In this document: in pieces, positions 53,401 to 64,000 of the stretch
How the letters are laid out: the number at the start of each line of letters is the position of its first letter
Numbering within the stretch: the stretch's first letter is position 1
NCBI GenBank assembly: GCA_918807975.1
Contig: OU964928.1
Location: 2,542,001 to 2,606,000 of the forward strand
Direction of reading: 5' to 3'
Length of the DNA stretch: 64,000 nt
Origin: Aplidium turbinatum
Lineage: Eukaryota; Chordata; Ascidiacea; Aplousobranchia; Polyclinidae
Translations under genes and position numbers: made by a program
The notes under the pieces: generated by a model
What the model was told of the DNA's origin: nothing
The model's input: the letters and a program-made list of their open reading frames with translations, nothing else
The model's database searches: none

Positions 53401-55115
53401 TGAAATTAATAGTAATTGACAGGCAAACTAAAAGATATCTCTCGGTTTATCAAACATTTTTCATTGAACGCGGAACTACTTTGCCGAAGAAGAAAATAGG
53501 ACTCAATATACAATAGGCCAATATACTACAGTAGAATATTATTGACTAATTTTTATATTGTGTTGTAGCCTACCATAATATAATTATATATATACGTTAC
53601 TTTTTCTTTTTCTTCACTACTAGCCTATAACAATTCAATTATCCGCTTTTTTGCTTATTTGGTCAAATTTTTGAAACCGTAGTCCCAACTTGACTGGATA
53701 ATCGAAGAAGCACTGTATTCATTTCCTTAACTGACTAATCGAACGTTAAAAACCGAGCAAAATCTTAGCAAACGAAAAACATTGAACAGAGCGATTAACT
53801 AAGGACCAGCGAAAATTGCTTACGGGTTCACGCTCATTTGCGGTGGTTGAAAATGTTGATAAAGTGAACTGAAAGGTAAGGAAGCTAGTCTTCGTGTTGA
53901 TGTATTCAACGCTCATGTTTGTAACTGTTCTATTTTAAGTTGGTTAAAACTTTAGTAACATACATAGGTAACATTTTACCTGAGTCAGGCAGAGGCTCTC
54001 ACCATGCACTCGCCTACTCAGTGGGTGGTTTCTAGGTTATAACATCTTATTTTTACACTTCTGAGTTAAGTTTATTCTATTTTGATCAGATATCAAATGC
54101 TCTTCCTATCTTGGTGGGACCTATCCTAACCGGATCTCATCTCTCTATTACGTGGTTGTGGCTTATGATGTCACAGATAGATACGTGTCTACATCACAGC
54201 AATTATCATCTTCCCTTTCTTTCATCACCACAATTTCATGACTATCACCACTTGAAGTAAGTTTATGTGTGACAGGAAACTCATGATCGTTCTCATGTAT
54301 ACCATTCCTTAGTGTTTCCAATTCAGAAGATATAGAAATAGATACTTTTGGGTAAAATTTATTATTTTAAAGCAAGATAAGTATGCGTTTGACACACCAA
54401 ACAAGGTACAGTACATTGAGGTACCATCTCACATGTTTTATTTGTTGTTTTGTAATTGCAATAGGTTGATTTTCATGCTTAAAGTTATTTTTGCATCTGT
54501 GTGCTATCTTCCTTCAAGCTGGTGCCTGGGTATTTCAATGCGAGATGGTCTGGTCTGGGACGTTGCATTTTAAATAATTTGGTGAAATTACCATTTCCGC
54601 TTTGACAAGATTGTTTTTCATTTTTATCCTGTTGTGTTCTTTTATTATTATAAAGCTCCTTATATCTACTGACCAGGGCCGTTCAGAAAATATTTAGGGC
54701 TCGGTACCAATCAGATCTTCGGGCCCATAATCATGACATTTTTAAGAACAGCGCACCAAAACAAACCAAACACACAACAATATCCTAATATTACGCGGTG
54801 ATTTCGTCAAGTTTTCGGCCCCCTGGAAAGGTTTAGGCCCCCTAAAATTATCCCGGGCACGGCTCAAAAAGTACCCCTGGAACCTCTTTGTCAACGCTAG
54901 TGTTACCGACTACTGTCACTTAAACTACTTCACATCACAACTGTAATTGTTTGCGTAGGTTTAACGAAAACTTTGGCTTCACTGGATGGTTGGACAGCTT
55001 CCATTCTACGAATGTCAGCTACAAGAAGGCAATACAATCAAAACGTCACATTACCTTTTATGACACGACGCCAATTACAGAAAAATTTCCAAGTTCGAAT
55101 GCAAAAGAAAACTGA
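50420..55115 (+). CDS. FAXDC2-like fatty acid/sterol hydroxylase, paralogue 1, six exons, 283 aa
   Basis: Exons: 50420-50516, 51512-51633, 52322-52524, 53212-53317, 54090-54256, 54959-55115. GT-AG junctions and phases all agree; 852 nt including TGA. Member of the membrane-bound di-iron fatty acid hydroxylase superfamily (ERG25, SC5D, FAXDC2), which uses oxygen to hydroxylate or desaturate sterols and lipids, normally in the endoplasmic reticulum. Histidine boxes: HRLFH (140-144), HKKHH (153-157) and HDYHH (226-230), with LHHSNYH between. The C-terminus NENFGFTGWLDSFHSTN and a following TPITEKFP match the FAXDC2 pattern (GVLGVLDxxHGT, TPLSESIP). TM segments lie near 32-55, 85-105, 120-138 and 180-203. 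The length is slightly below that of FAXDC2. AATAAA is at 55273-55278. Tandem paralogue downstream at 60109. The substrate cannot be told from sequence. Confidence 0.92.
50848..50975 (+). repeat. Dispersed repeat R2, copy 2
   Basis: tagtttatttatttttctgc, acatatacacaacaaattaa and cagcgaaagaccaaaag align with 43738-43865. It lies in intron 1 of the first hydroxylase gene. Confidence 0.6.
51240..51440 (+). repeat. Possible tRNA-derived SINE
   Basis: The B-box-like ccggttcgataccc, followed by aggcacgtagctttcttagc and gtgctgctgagactgagaga, resembles SINE bodies elsewhere but does not match families 1, 2 or 4. A weak A-box region precedes it. It lies in intron 1 of the first hydroxylase gene. Confidence 0.4.
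54674..54893. mobile_element. Possible hAT-like MITE (cagggccgtt family), copy 2
   Basis: cagggccgttcagaaaatat, ggctcggtaccaat and a closing aaaagtacccctgg follow the same order as at 110-317. It ends about 65 bp before exon 6 of the first hydroxylase gene. Edges are uncertain. Confidence 0.45.
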
Positions 55116-56149
55116 ATGTTTTAGATTTTAGCAATATTTCCCTACCCTTAATTTTGCTTGTTACTTCTTTCTACAGATATAGCCTACAGTAGGATACAAA
55201 TTAAATTGTTAGAAATTTGACAGATCACTTATGCAAAATAAGTTCAGGTTTTCATTCCAGCTCAATTTTTTGAATAAAAATCTTTTCCAATATAAAGCAC
55301 TATTAAGTGAATGATTCTATGTTAACTACTATTAGTACAGTAGGCTACAGTGATAGTATTTTTGTATTGATTTTCAGATTGCATCTAAGATAAAGCAATT
55401 CTTCTTAGTGCTATTTGTGTTCTCTTTTATCACCAGCTCATTATGCAATATCGTATGTGCAAGTTTAACCTCAATATTTTTTCTTGGTGTAGTTTAATTT
55501 GCTGAATTGAAATATATCCCATTATGATGCGCCGCGTATTTGCTATTAGAGCTATTGCTTACAATATTCATAATCCAAGTATACCCGCAACCTCTTATGT
55601 TGTTCAGGTCTGTAATAATATGTTCACTCAAGGCTAAATATGTCTCGTGTTTAAACTAAAAACGTCCTATGTAAAAATAGTTACAGTTTTAATGATGTTC
55701 TTTAGCTGGGTTGTTGCGATGTGGTAATAACAACTTGTACAGTATGTTTTGGATACTGTTTTATAAATGGTAGGTAGGTCACCGTCCCAGCGATTTTTAG
55801 AAGTACTGTAGATATCCAAATACCTGCCAAGAAACTTTAGGATCTCATGCTCATGATTTAGATTTTAGACATCTTAGATCCAAATTTAAGATCTCCTATC
55901 ACCATGTTATGGATCTTTTAAGGACAAGTTTCAGATCTGTTATGCATTGTTGTGGATATCCGATTTTCATGGGTTCGATCATCTAAGTCTATTTTGGGTC
56001 TTTTATGCCCATTAGAGTCAGGGGCCTTTAGAATATTAGAGTATAGTCTCAAACTATTTTTAGGAGTTTGTTACGACCAACTTATCTTTTTTTTGCATTG
56101 TCTGAAATATGTTACTGCGTAAAATTTTGCAAAAATTGAACAGTGTGAA
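55116..56149. other. 3' flank of the first hydroxylase gene
   Basis: This holds the 3' untranslated region with AATAAA at 55273-55278, then AT-rich sequence with a loose repetition of agatct/ggatct words around 55800-55980. No gene. Confidence 0.5.
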
Positions 56150-56938
56150 CAGGCCTGGATTAACCATTGTGCTAGGGTGTGCTAAAGCACAGGGGCCCCG
56201 CAGACAAAGGGCCCCACTTTTCCTAAAAATGAAATAAATAAAATAAAATAACAAAATTTTCCTGAATATGTGCCAGATAATAAAGAATGACAAAGTTGAA
56301 GCTGCTTTCCCTAATGTAGAAACAATTCTTAGATTGTTTTTTTGTATCATGGTCACTAACTGTTCTGGAGAAAGATCATTCTCTAAGCTGAAAAGAATCA
56401 AAAACGTACTTCGGTCTACAATGACACAAGAGCGGTTGGCTAATCAGAGCCTTCTCAGCATAGAGTGTGATAAATTGCGACTTCTTAATTTTGATGCTAT
56501 CCTTACAGACTTTGCAGCAAAGAAAGCCAGAAAAAAGTCGTTCGACTGAATTTTATGTTAGTTTTCTAAACCCTATTGGTAGTTAGTAGTGAATGAAAGA
56601 GCAGTTTAGAATAGAAATTCAGAATAACCTTTCATTGCAATTTGCAGTGTAGTGTGCAGTACTAACAGTGGTCCCTTGCTACAATGTTTTCCCTTGCACG
56701 GTTTCGTTGATTTAATGTGTGTGATTTTGCATCCATTATAACGTAAACATTGTTGACTTAATTTGCACATGCTTATTTAATCATTGATCACGTGCGATTT
56801 CAAAGTTATCTAACCTACCTAAGCTCGGTTTCCTCTGCAAGCGAAACCAGTTTACTTCCATTACGCTCCACGTAAGCTGGTAAGGGCCCCATAAAATTCA
56901 TTAGCACAGGGGCCCCATTTGACCTTAATCCGGGCCTG
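56150..56938 (+). mobile_element. hAT transposon fragment with perfect target duplication
   Basis: TIRs caggcctggattaa and ttaatccgggcctg match at 13 of 14. The 8-bp duplication agtgtgaa lies at 56142-56149 and 56939-56946. The plus-strand frame 56268-56549 encodes a transposase C-terminus: FFCIMVTNCSGERSFSKLKR, then NVLRSTMTQERLANQSLLSI. Subterminal aggggccccgc and aggggccccat mirror each other. At 0.8 kb it is non-autonomous. Confidence 0.92.
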
Positions 56939-56946
56939 AGTGTGAA

Positions 56947-58441
56947 GAGGTTCCACATAATCATTCAAGTTTTCACTTAAAAAATAATGTGAACTACCGT
57001 ACGTAGCTTCTAGAAAAAACTTTTATTTCAATTTGAAAAAAAAAATGATTTTAAAAAGCTGCCACATGGACTTAGAAATTATTTTCCAAAATTTTGGGGT
57101 AACCCCCTCCAACAGCTGTGCCACTCAGCCCAAAAGATCAAATAAAGGTCAAATTGCCATGTCGAAAACTACTTAAGCTGAAAGGGTCAAACAAAGCTCA
57201 AAATAAGCAGAAACACAAAATTTCCATCTGTCCTAAGAGCTCTTTTTATCCTAGTTGCACTACAAAATAAGTTGTTTAAAAAGAGAACGCTTTTTAAGCT
57301 GAATCGAGGTGTCAAAATCACACAAATTGTGAATATGCCTATAAAGTTCTATCAGTTCTGCTGAACAGTGCATTGTATTAATTTATGCTGCTCAGCCGTC
57401 TGTGATTGCCACAGGTCAAGGCTTATTGATTCTATAGGCTAAGTAAAATCGCAAAGCAAGGGTCCCACATATCACTAGGCCAGGCAGCCTAGCTTTTATC
57501 AATGTAGTAGCAGTAGCTAGCTTTTATCAATATAAATGTCATTTTTCCAAGATATAATAAACATTTACAACATTATTAGCAAATGCCACTACAATTAAAA
57601 GTCCATTTGTTACTTACGCCAACTAGGCCAGTAGCCTAACAACTTGATTTATCTGTTTCTCATTGATCATTCACGATGGCAATGAAGCACATAGGCTACT
57701 ACTCTGAGAGGAGATCAGACTTACAATATTATACGAACATCTTCTGATAACTAAAATTATAATTCGAATAATAATTGTGTGGAAATAGTTTAATGGAGTT
57801 AGATAGTCAAATCAATTAGAATATCCACCAGGTAGACAGAATTTCAGTAGACAGCTAATTAATTTTTAAAATCTTAATGAAACCATCTTTGCACATAATA
57901 TAAATAATAACCACAACTGCAACCGACAAGCAGGTCACACTCACCAGTGCTAAGTTTCCGCTTTCCGTTGAAGCGTTGTGGTACGCATGACGTTACGTAA
58001 TGCTTCCGGGCTTAAAGTTTACGAACTCTCACAATTGTGCCTTGCGTGCTAATGCAAGCGCCTATCATTGCTTTCGCGTTGCACGCTTGGTTACTTGCTC
58101 AATGTGAGCAGAATATCCTTCAGCCCAAGCTATTATGTGCAGTGTGGTCAAGTGGTTTACAAGCGCATAAGAATACAGAATTAACTTTACTGGTATTGCT
58201 AAAAACCGAAGGGTAAACATCAGTGTCATAACATAATATGTTTTTTCAGAACAAACTAGCTTAGTTTACATCAGGTGAACGTAGGCTATCATGATATTTT
58301 ACCAATATTGTTATTGCGAATAATGTGTCTTGAAAGTTACTGTATAGTTAAATCTAAAGTAGATTTATTAGAAAGCAGCCAGCAGGGTTCAACTTGTATG
58401 AATCCGCGGTCAACATTTTGTTCAAACACCTATAAGCAACA
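56947..58441. other. Intergenic spacer between the hydroxylase paralogues
   Basis: About 1.5 kb with no gene or named repeat that I can support. Confidence 0.5.
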
Positions 58442-58517
58442 AGCTGGTTATTTTTTTATTGATTTAACGTATGCCGACGTTGAATTATAGTAAAAAAACA
58501 CTGATTTGCTGGCTTGG
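58442..58517. repeat. Palindrome element P1, copy next to a MITE
   Basis: The arms ttattgatttaacgtatgcc and gacgttgaattatag carry the P1 centre in altered form; the right arm ends actgatttgctggcttggg. The hAT MITE at 58519 sits directly at its edge. Confidence 0.65.
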
Positions 58518-58518
58518 G

Positions 58519-58788
58519 CAGGCTCGGATTTAGGGGGGGGCAGAGGGTGCAGGTGCCCCCGGCTTCCCGACTTTTGAAGGGCCCCCCTACGTGGAAAAAA
58601 TGTGATTTTGTGTTATTTTTTCTTTCTTTCAGCTTTTAAAGTTTCTGAAAAATGCTGTGCAGTACTGGATTAATGCTACTGTAGACGTAGAGGTGGGTTG
58701 TCGCGCCGTAGGCGCGAAACATTTTTTTGCACGGGGGCTTCCCAATTTAAAAGTGCCCCGGGCCCCCCATCAGCTAAATCCGGCCCTG
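58519..58788. mobile_element. hAT MITE, 270 bp, perfect target duplication
   Basis: The left end caggctcggatttag and right end ctaaatccggccctg are inverted repeats matching at 12 of 15. ggcttggg is duplicated at 58511-58518 and 58789-58796. A G8 run and a cccccggc tract lie just inside. The open frames crossing it are not genes. Confidence 0.88.
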
Positions 58789-58964
58789 GGCTTGGGTAAT
58801 TATTATCGCCGCGTCGTGAAGTTGCTCGGTCCTTGCAGAATGATTGCTGCAAAAAGTGCAATGAAAACGTCACAGCAAAGTTTATTTACGTTTCATGTCA
58901 TCATGCCCTTGACTGAACATGAACGTTTGTTTGTTCAGTCAACTTGTGGCTGCAATGGAAACAC

Positions 58965-59715
58965 TGAATACTATCTTGGTGGCTGATTCGGAAGCAAAAC
59001 TACAAAATTTTTTGAACAAAGTAAATGAAAGAATTTGGAATGGAAATGAATGAAAAGAAAACGGAAACGATGGTAATCACAAAGAAAAAAGAAAGTGAAA
59101 TTCCAATCTGTCAAATTAAAATGAATGGAACAACTATACTAGTAAAAAGTTTTCGATATCTTGGGACAACAATAAACTGGGACACAAAAGATAATATGGA
59201 GGTCAAGATACGTATTCCTCAAGCAAAAGCAGCTTTTCAGCAAATAAAATCAATATTATGTAACAAGTGGGCTACATAATATCTTTCTCAACCAGAACCA
59301 GATACAGAGTATTAAAGTGTGCATTTGTTCAATTTTTAAATATAATTCAGAAACCTGGACAATTACCAAAAAAATAAAAGAATAAAATGTGGGCATTCCG
59401 AAAAACACAGAGAATTTCCTGGACTGGCAGAAAAAGCAACCAAAATGTTTTAAATCAATTCAAACAAATCAACTTCAATTTTTAGGACACGTGCTGCGAA
59501 AATAAAAATTAGAACATCTCTCTCCCACAGGCAAAATTGAAAGAAGCGTGTCAATGGCAGACAAAGATTAACCTACTTAAACCAACAAACCGACAAAACC
59601 AACACCAACATACATCTAATACACACAGCAAACAACAGAGAATCTTGGAAACTTTTCTTGCAAGAGGCAACCAATGCTTGGAATCAAGTGCGACAATAAA
59701 CGAAGAAGACTAGGG
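58965..59715 (+). mobile_element. LINE fragment, copy 2 (same family as 34400-35460)
   Basis: Starts just after the RT catalytic motif: ILVADSEAKLQNFLNKVNE, then EFGMEMNEKKTETMVITKKK and VKSFRYLGTTINWDTKDN (59025-59279). It continues with many stops to NGRQRLTYL and ATNAWNQVRQ near 59700, which match the C-terminal block of the copy at 34400. 5' truncated and old. Confidence 0.78.
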
Positions 59716-60108
59716 TTTACACCAGAAGGCAGGTTTTTTTATTGCATCTACTCAACGCTCACTTTCCATTAAGTCTTAGCAAAGGAGAGTTTGTTTCTTG
59801 TGTAAATTTAATCGTCTAAACTGTCCATTTTGTTTAACCAATAAAATATTATGAAAACGTTGTCAGAGAAGGTTAAAAAGTGACTAGTTTGGACATCACG
59901 AACTATGTGATACTAATTTTAAAAAGGAAAGGGAGTGTGTAGCACTGCAGATGAAAGCAATAGCATGTAGTTTTCAAAATACTTGATAAGTTAATCTGTA
60001 CTTTATTACTTAGGGTTATTTGGGGTTATTTGTAGCCTATTAGTGTTGCAGAACATAAACAAATTTGTGTTGCCTTTAGCTAGCCTGGGTAGCAGTGCGA
60101 TTTGTGCA

Positions 60109-63100
60109 ATGGATTGGGTTATATTTGCTAGGGATTATGCATATGCTTTCGGTCAAGCGTTGTTGGTTCGTTTTGCATTGGAGGCAAGATGGGACAGAAT
60201 TATGGAATTCTTTGGTAATGACGAGTATTGGATGCTAACAGCAGGTTAGTTTATTTTGTTTGTCGATTAATTTGTTAATTGACTCAATCAAGTATGAAAA
60301 TTAAACTTATTCCAGCCCACTGAAATAAGTTAAAAAAGTTATAAGCTCCACTTTCTTCCTGCTTTATTAATCATCGTTTATCACCATCCCTGTTGTTTTC
60401 AAGTATCTTTAGACGTGGTTGTTTTCTTTTCTCATCCTCCTTCAAATCTAAAAATGACATTCTTCTCCAAACCGACCTTGCCGATTTCGTTCTTCATCTT
60501 TTTTTTCGTGCTTCTTCGGACTCACATGATTCTCCACTATTAGACGTATCGTTATTATTTTTGCAATCCAAGCAAACGAGAGATGGCGTTGTTCCATTCA
60601 GCTTAGAAGTTGAAGACCGGAGTTCAGTTCTTAGGCTGGTTAATGATATCCCTTTGGTTATATCCAGTGGTTTAGTAGACTAGGTAGTAGCTTTCCACCG
60701 AAGCTCACTATATCCCCGCTTTCCACGAAAGTATTCTTGCAATATGAAAGTGGATTGGTCCCACTACCATGATAAGTAGTCGATTTAAGCAGCTTTTTTG
60801 CTCAAAAAACTACTACTTTAGTTTTTAAATCTACAGTCTTTTGCAATAATGCCACAGTGATAAAATACACATTAGATTAGATTTGGAATAAAACAAATCC
60901 ATTTATCGGATTTTATGCCAACAAAATGTAGACTAATCAGTATTTTGTTTTATGCAGGGACTTGTTTCTTTCTAATTATGTCGTTTCTGCTCGTAAACAT
61001 TTTCTTCATTTCTTTGGATGTGACTGGCAAGCCACAATTTTTCATGAAATACAAAATCCAAAAGGACAAGAACATGCCGGTACCACACATTTCTACACGT
61101 TTTCAGCTTTGTTGATGTATAAATCAGTTTTCAAAATGCTTACCAAAATCTACATGTACCCTCAGTAGCTTTAGAGCACTTTTGGATTTTATGTAAAGTT
61201 AGATTTGGTCTAGGAAGCACTTTTTAATTTTTGGGACCCGAAGTCTTTCTGGAGGCCCGGAAAGTTAAAGAAACTTTGGGTATGTTTTTGTTGTAATGCA
61301 TTTGTTCGGCGGTATCTTGTTTTGGAAGCCTGGCAATTTTATTGGTACTGTGCCCAAAGTAGCCTCTCAACGGGCCGGTGTAGGCTACTAGTACCCTATA
61401 CTCGAAAATTTGCACAATAATTAGTTTAATTTATAAGTATGTCAATGTCATGTATAGGCGTCTGAGAGCATAACTTATCTAAATTGATGCATAATTGCAT
61501 TCCTGAATGACATAACTTATTCTACAGGTGAATGTGTCAAGGTACATTCATTGTGTTAAAGTTTCGCTTTTCAACATGGCAATGACGTGTACAGCTGTTT
61601 TCCTGTTGTTTCCAGTGATGTCATGGCGTGGAATGGGATGGGAAAGACCATTGCCTTCCATTCCAAAATTTATCTTGGATTATTTCATTTGCGGTGTTCT
61701 TAATGAGTTCATTTTCTACTATGGACACAGGTGTGTAGCCTATGTGTAATGCCGTATATAAGATAAATATATGAAGCGTAACACGCACAAATAATACAGA
61801 TATGCTAAAATAACCACATAATGGAAACCAAGATCTACCAAAAGAACTGGAGGAAGACCGAGAAGAAGATGGCGGGAGGACTTGTTAATTCCTTGAAGGA
61901 CCTATTAAACAGTAACGTCCAAGATCTATTATACAATGAGTTAAGGCACTTGAAGAATTAACTTTTGTACGTTTTAAAAATAAAGCTTACTTTTCTAGCA
62001 ACATTATATTACATGTACGCTCCAAAAGTCAATTCAACAAAAATAGTAAATTTTGGCTGTGGCGGAAAAGAGTTTAACACCTCCCTTCTGAAGACGCCTC
62101 TTACCCCGTTAAAGCTATTGATATAAGGCTAATTAATCTTACTTTGGCAATTGAAATGTTTATAGACACTAAATATTGTTATTTCACATTTTTATGTGCT
62201 TGTTTTTGCAATGAAAGTGAAAAACATGTTTTGTTTTTCAATGTTTGCTTGGGTATACTAGGTCCTTCAGAGGCAGGACCGATTATACACTCTTCAAAAA
62301 AGTTTGTATAAGCTTTAACCTCACAAAAATAAATTCGATTGTCAAGATATTTATACAGTCAATAAACATTGACCTTAGCCGTATTCGCTAAAAATTTTGT
62401 CTTATTTTGATATAAGCTGAAGAAATGAGAGCAAAAAAAATGTCTAATAGGTCCTGCATCTCCCCTAGTACAAAAAATAGTAAAATTGAGTATTTTGCTT
62501 ATAAATATTTTTCAAGTAGTCATAGAATAAAAAGTGTTCTTAGAGCAGATATAAACATGCCACTTCTGCAGCTTTTGATGTAACGTTCATCTTTTTATCT
62601 CCAGTGGTTTTCGAAATATTATTTTTATGAAAATGGGTACCGTAACCATAGAAACGCCCAGCGCGACCGTGTGAATTAGTGATTATTTTCATTTTTTTTT
62701 CACCTTTGTGTTTGTAAAAGTCCACTACAAACTTTCAGAAAGTTAAGGAAAAATCCATGAACCTCGCCATTTTTTGGCACAGCCTACTGTGGAGGCCATC
62801 TGCCAGCACTGGCATGACTGGCTGATGATGATGATGCATAAAGCAATAGGCTATAGCCAAAAGTTTATCAAGACAGCTGTTTGTTGAGATTAATTTTATA
62901 TCTACCTAACTGAACCATTCATCGGTTCGTTTTATTCACTCATGTATATGTGTAGCTAATGGTGCAATAGTGACTCGTTTGTGACGTCATTGAATGCAAA
63001 AAAAAAAATGTTACAACTAAAGCCTACCTTTGAAACCGCACGTGCTTTTGCAATATTGTCAAACTTGTTCTATTGTATCAACTTGAATGAAGAAATTTTA

Positions 63101-63335
63101 TGGTTGCCGCACTATCACCACTGGCTGAAGTATGTTCGTGTGCAGAAAGCAGAATGAACACCAATCCAAATTCTTTTCGATTACAAATACTTTGCTGACG
63201 TTTATGCAACGTTATCGATTTCTTTTTAGAGCTATGCATTTGCCATGGCTTTACAAGCACTTTCATAAGATGCACCATGAATGGATTGCTCCCGTCAGTT
63301 GGTCTGCTATATACAATCATCCTATTGACCACATT
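60109..63335 (+). CDS. FAXDC2-like fatty acid/sterol hydroxylase, paralogue 2, partial at the right edge
   Basis: Exons seen: 60109-60244, 60958-61079, 61528-61730, 63230-63335. All are GT-AG with consistent phases; the remaining exons (those with the third His box and the C-terminus) should lie beyond 64000. Exons 2, 3 and 4 have exactly the lengths and phases of paralogue 1 (122, 203 and 106 nt). Exon 1 is 39 nt longer, adding 13 residues at the N-terminus (MDWVIFARDYAYAFGQALLV start). Histidine boxes: HRAMH (153-157) and HKMHH (166-170). Shared phrases with paralogue 1 include KYKIQKDKN, RYIHCVKVSL, PLPSIPKF and HHEWIAP. The start is the first in-frame ATG; the frame is open a little further upstream without another ATG. 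Introns contain only a LINE fragment. It probably acts on a similar lipid substrate. Confidence 0.88.
61826..61990 (+). mobile_element. LINE C-terminal fragment
   Basis: The plus strand reads KRTGGRPRRRWREDL, a common motif close to the C-terminus of several non-LTR retrotransposons, followed by degenerate sequence and an aataaagc tail. It lies in intron 3 of the second hydroxylase gene. Confidence 0.5.
62755..62840 (+). mobile_element. LINE tail fragment
   Basis: cctactgtggaggccatctg and ccagcactggcatgactgg end in a tgatgatgatgatg run, the kind of simple-repeat tail seen at LINE 3' ends. It lies in intron 3 of the second hydroxylase gene. Confidence 0.45.
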
Positions 63336-64000
63336 GTAAGTAAACCTTTTTTATCTTTATGATAACGTCGTTAAAAATTACTTTTTCTTGTAAATCTCCG
63401 GTTTAGTTCACCGTTTGAATCACTGCCATATTTGGAAATTTAAAAAAAAATATTTTTTCCGCCTTGATGACTCAATAATATTAACTCTCGACGATGAGAA
63501 GGAAAAGATGGTAAGATTAAGTAGGCTAACGTACACGTATGCATCCAGAGGAGAGGGACGTTTGGATCAATCACTCCCTTCCTCTAAAACAAGGCAAGGA
63601 AACTTTAATCACGGTGAATTTGCAAGGTCAGGTTAAGGTGGACTTACAGATCATTGTGTCTTTTTTGAAATCGCCCCCCCTCAGGGGGCCCCAGTCTAAG
63701 ACTACTTGCTGGATGCGCCCTTAACAGACGCTGAGCTTTGATCCATATTTTGGCGTATCTAATTAGGCAGGCAGTTTGTGGACAATTCTCTGTTCAGCGA
63801 CAATTGAAAAATTGAATAACTTGCAGACAACAAAGCGGCAAGTAGCCTAGTGGCAAAAGTCATTGTCATTCTTGATAACCGGGCTCAAAGTTGTAGAAGA
63901 TGTTGGTGCAGGAGAGGCGGTCGCTCATTTATTACAAAAAAAATATCGCAAATTTGAACAACAATATGAAGTTATTTGGGTAAATTAAAAAGAGATAATG
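63336..64000. other. Intron 4 of the second hydroxylase gene
   Basis: No exon corresponding to exon 5 of paralogue 1 is found here. A ccccccctcagggggcccc patch near 63674-63692 may be part of a hAT MITE. Nothing else is recognisable. Confidence 0.5.

Noticed and set aside
58657-58986. 109-codon plus-strand gene
   Set aside because: The frame crosses the right half of a hAT MITE and runs into LINE sequence. It is a chance frame.
60393-60683. 96-codon frame inside intron 1 of hydroxylase paralogue 2
   Set aside because: It sits between exons 1 and 2, whose phases already match paralogue 1, and no splice signals include it.
1-64000. CRISPR array, bacterial operon or rRNA gene
   Set aside because: There are no regularly spaced direct repeats of that type, no ribosome binding sites or gene packing and no rRNA-like stretch. 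Introns and transposons show this is animal nuclear DNA.

Overview
The window is a stretch of an animal nuclear genome: AT-rich, with GT-AG introns, no operons and many short transposable elements. The genes point to an invertebrate deuterostome, and a tunicate (ascidian) is my best guess. The reasons are a rhodopsin-type receptor resembling the chordate S1P/LPA/cannabinoid group, a many-LDLa receptor with a relaxin-receptor-like 7TM domain, and a repeat landscape of hAT, Kolobok, tRNA-SINE and foldback elements. The species is not provable from the sequence alone.

Four genes can be built exon by exon with matching splice phases. (1) Minus strand, 11116-14759: six exons, 432 aa, an atypical S1P/LPA-like (MECA-type) GPCR. 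(2) Plus strand, 23541-46588: fourteen exons, 951 aa, with a signal peptide, about ten LDLa modules and a 7TM domain of the LGR type C (relaxin receptor/GRL101) kind, but no leucine-rich repeats visible. (3) Plus strand, 50420-55115: six exons, 283 aa, a FAXDC2-like membrane fatty acid/sterol hydroxylase with its histidine boxes. (4) Plus strand, 60109 to beyond the right edge: a tandem paralogue of gene 3; four exons are seen, and exons 2-4 have the same lengths and phases as in gene 3. An orphan GPCR-like exon lies at 3620-3822 (minus), and a cysteine-rich open frame at 20078-20350 could be a lone exon.

Layout: 1-11 kb is mostly repeats (six hAT-type elements or fragments, foldbacks, a GPCR-like exon). 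11-15 kb is the minus-strand receptor. 15-23.5 kb is a gene-poor tract packed with tRNA-derived SINEs and a family of about 85-bp palindromes. 23.5-46.6 kb is the LDLa receptor, whose introns hold three Kolobok copies, four hAT elements (one nested stack), LINE and SINE copies. 46.6-50.4 kb is intergenic. 50.4-64 kb holds the two hydroxylase paralogues with a hAT, a hAT MITE, a palindrome and a LINE fragment between them.

The receptors and the hydroxylases do not form an evident pathway. The hydroxylase pair is a local tandem duplication. The most notable observations are the LDLa receptor without LRRs, the S1P-like receptor with its canonical GPCR switch motifs replaced, the nested hAT/hAT/Kolobok stack with intact target duplications, the long foldback and short palindrome families, and a hammerhead-ribozyme-like core in one repeat.
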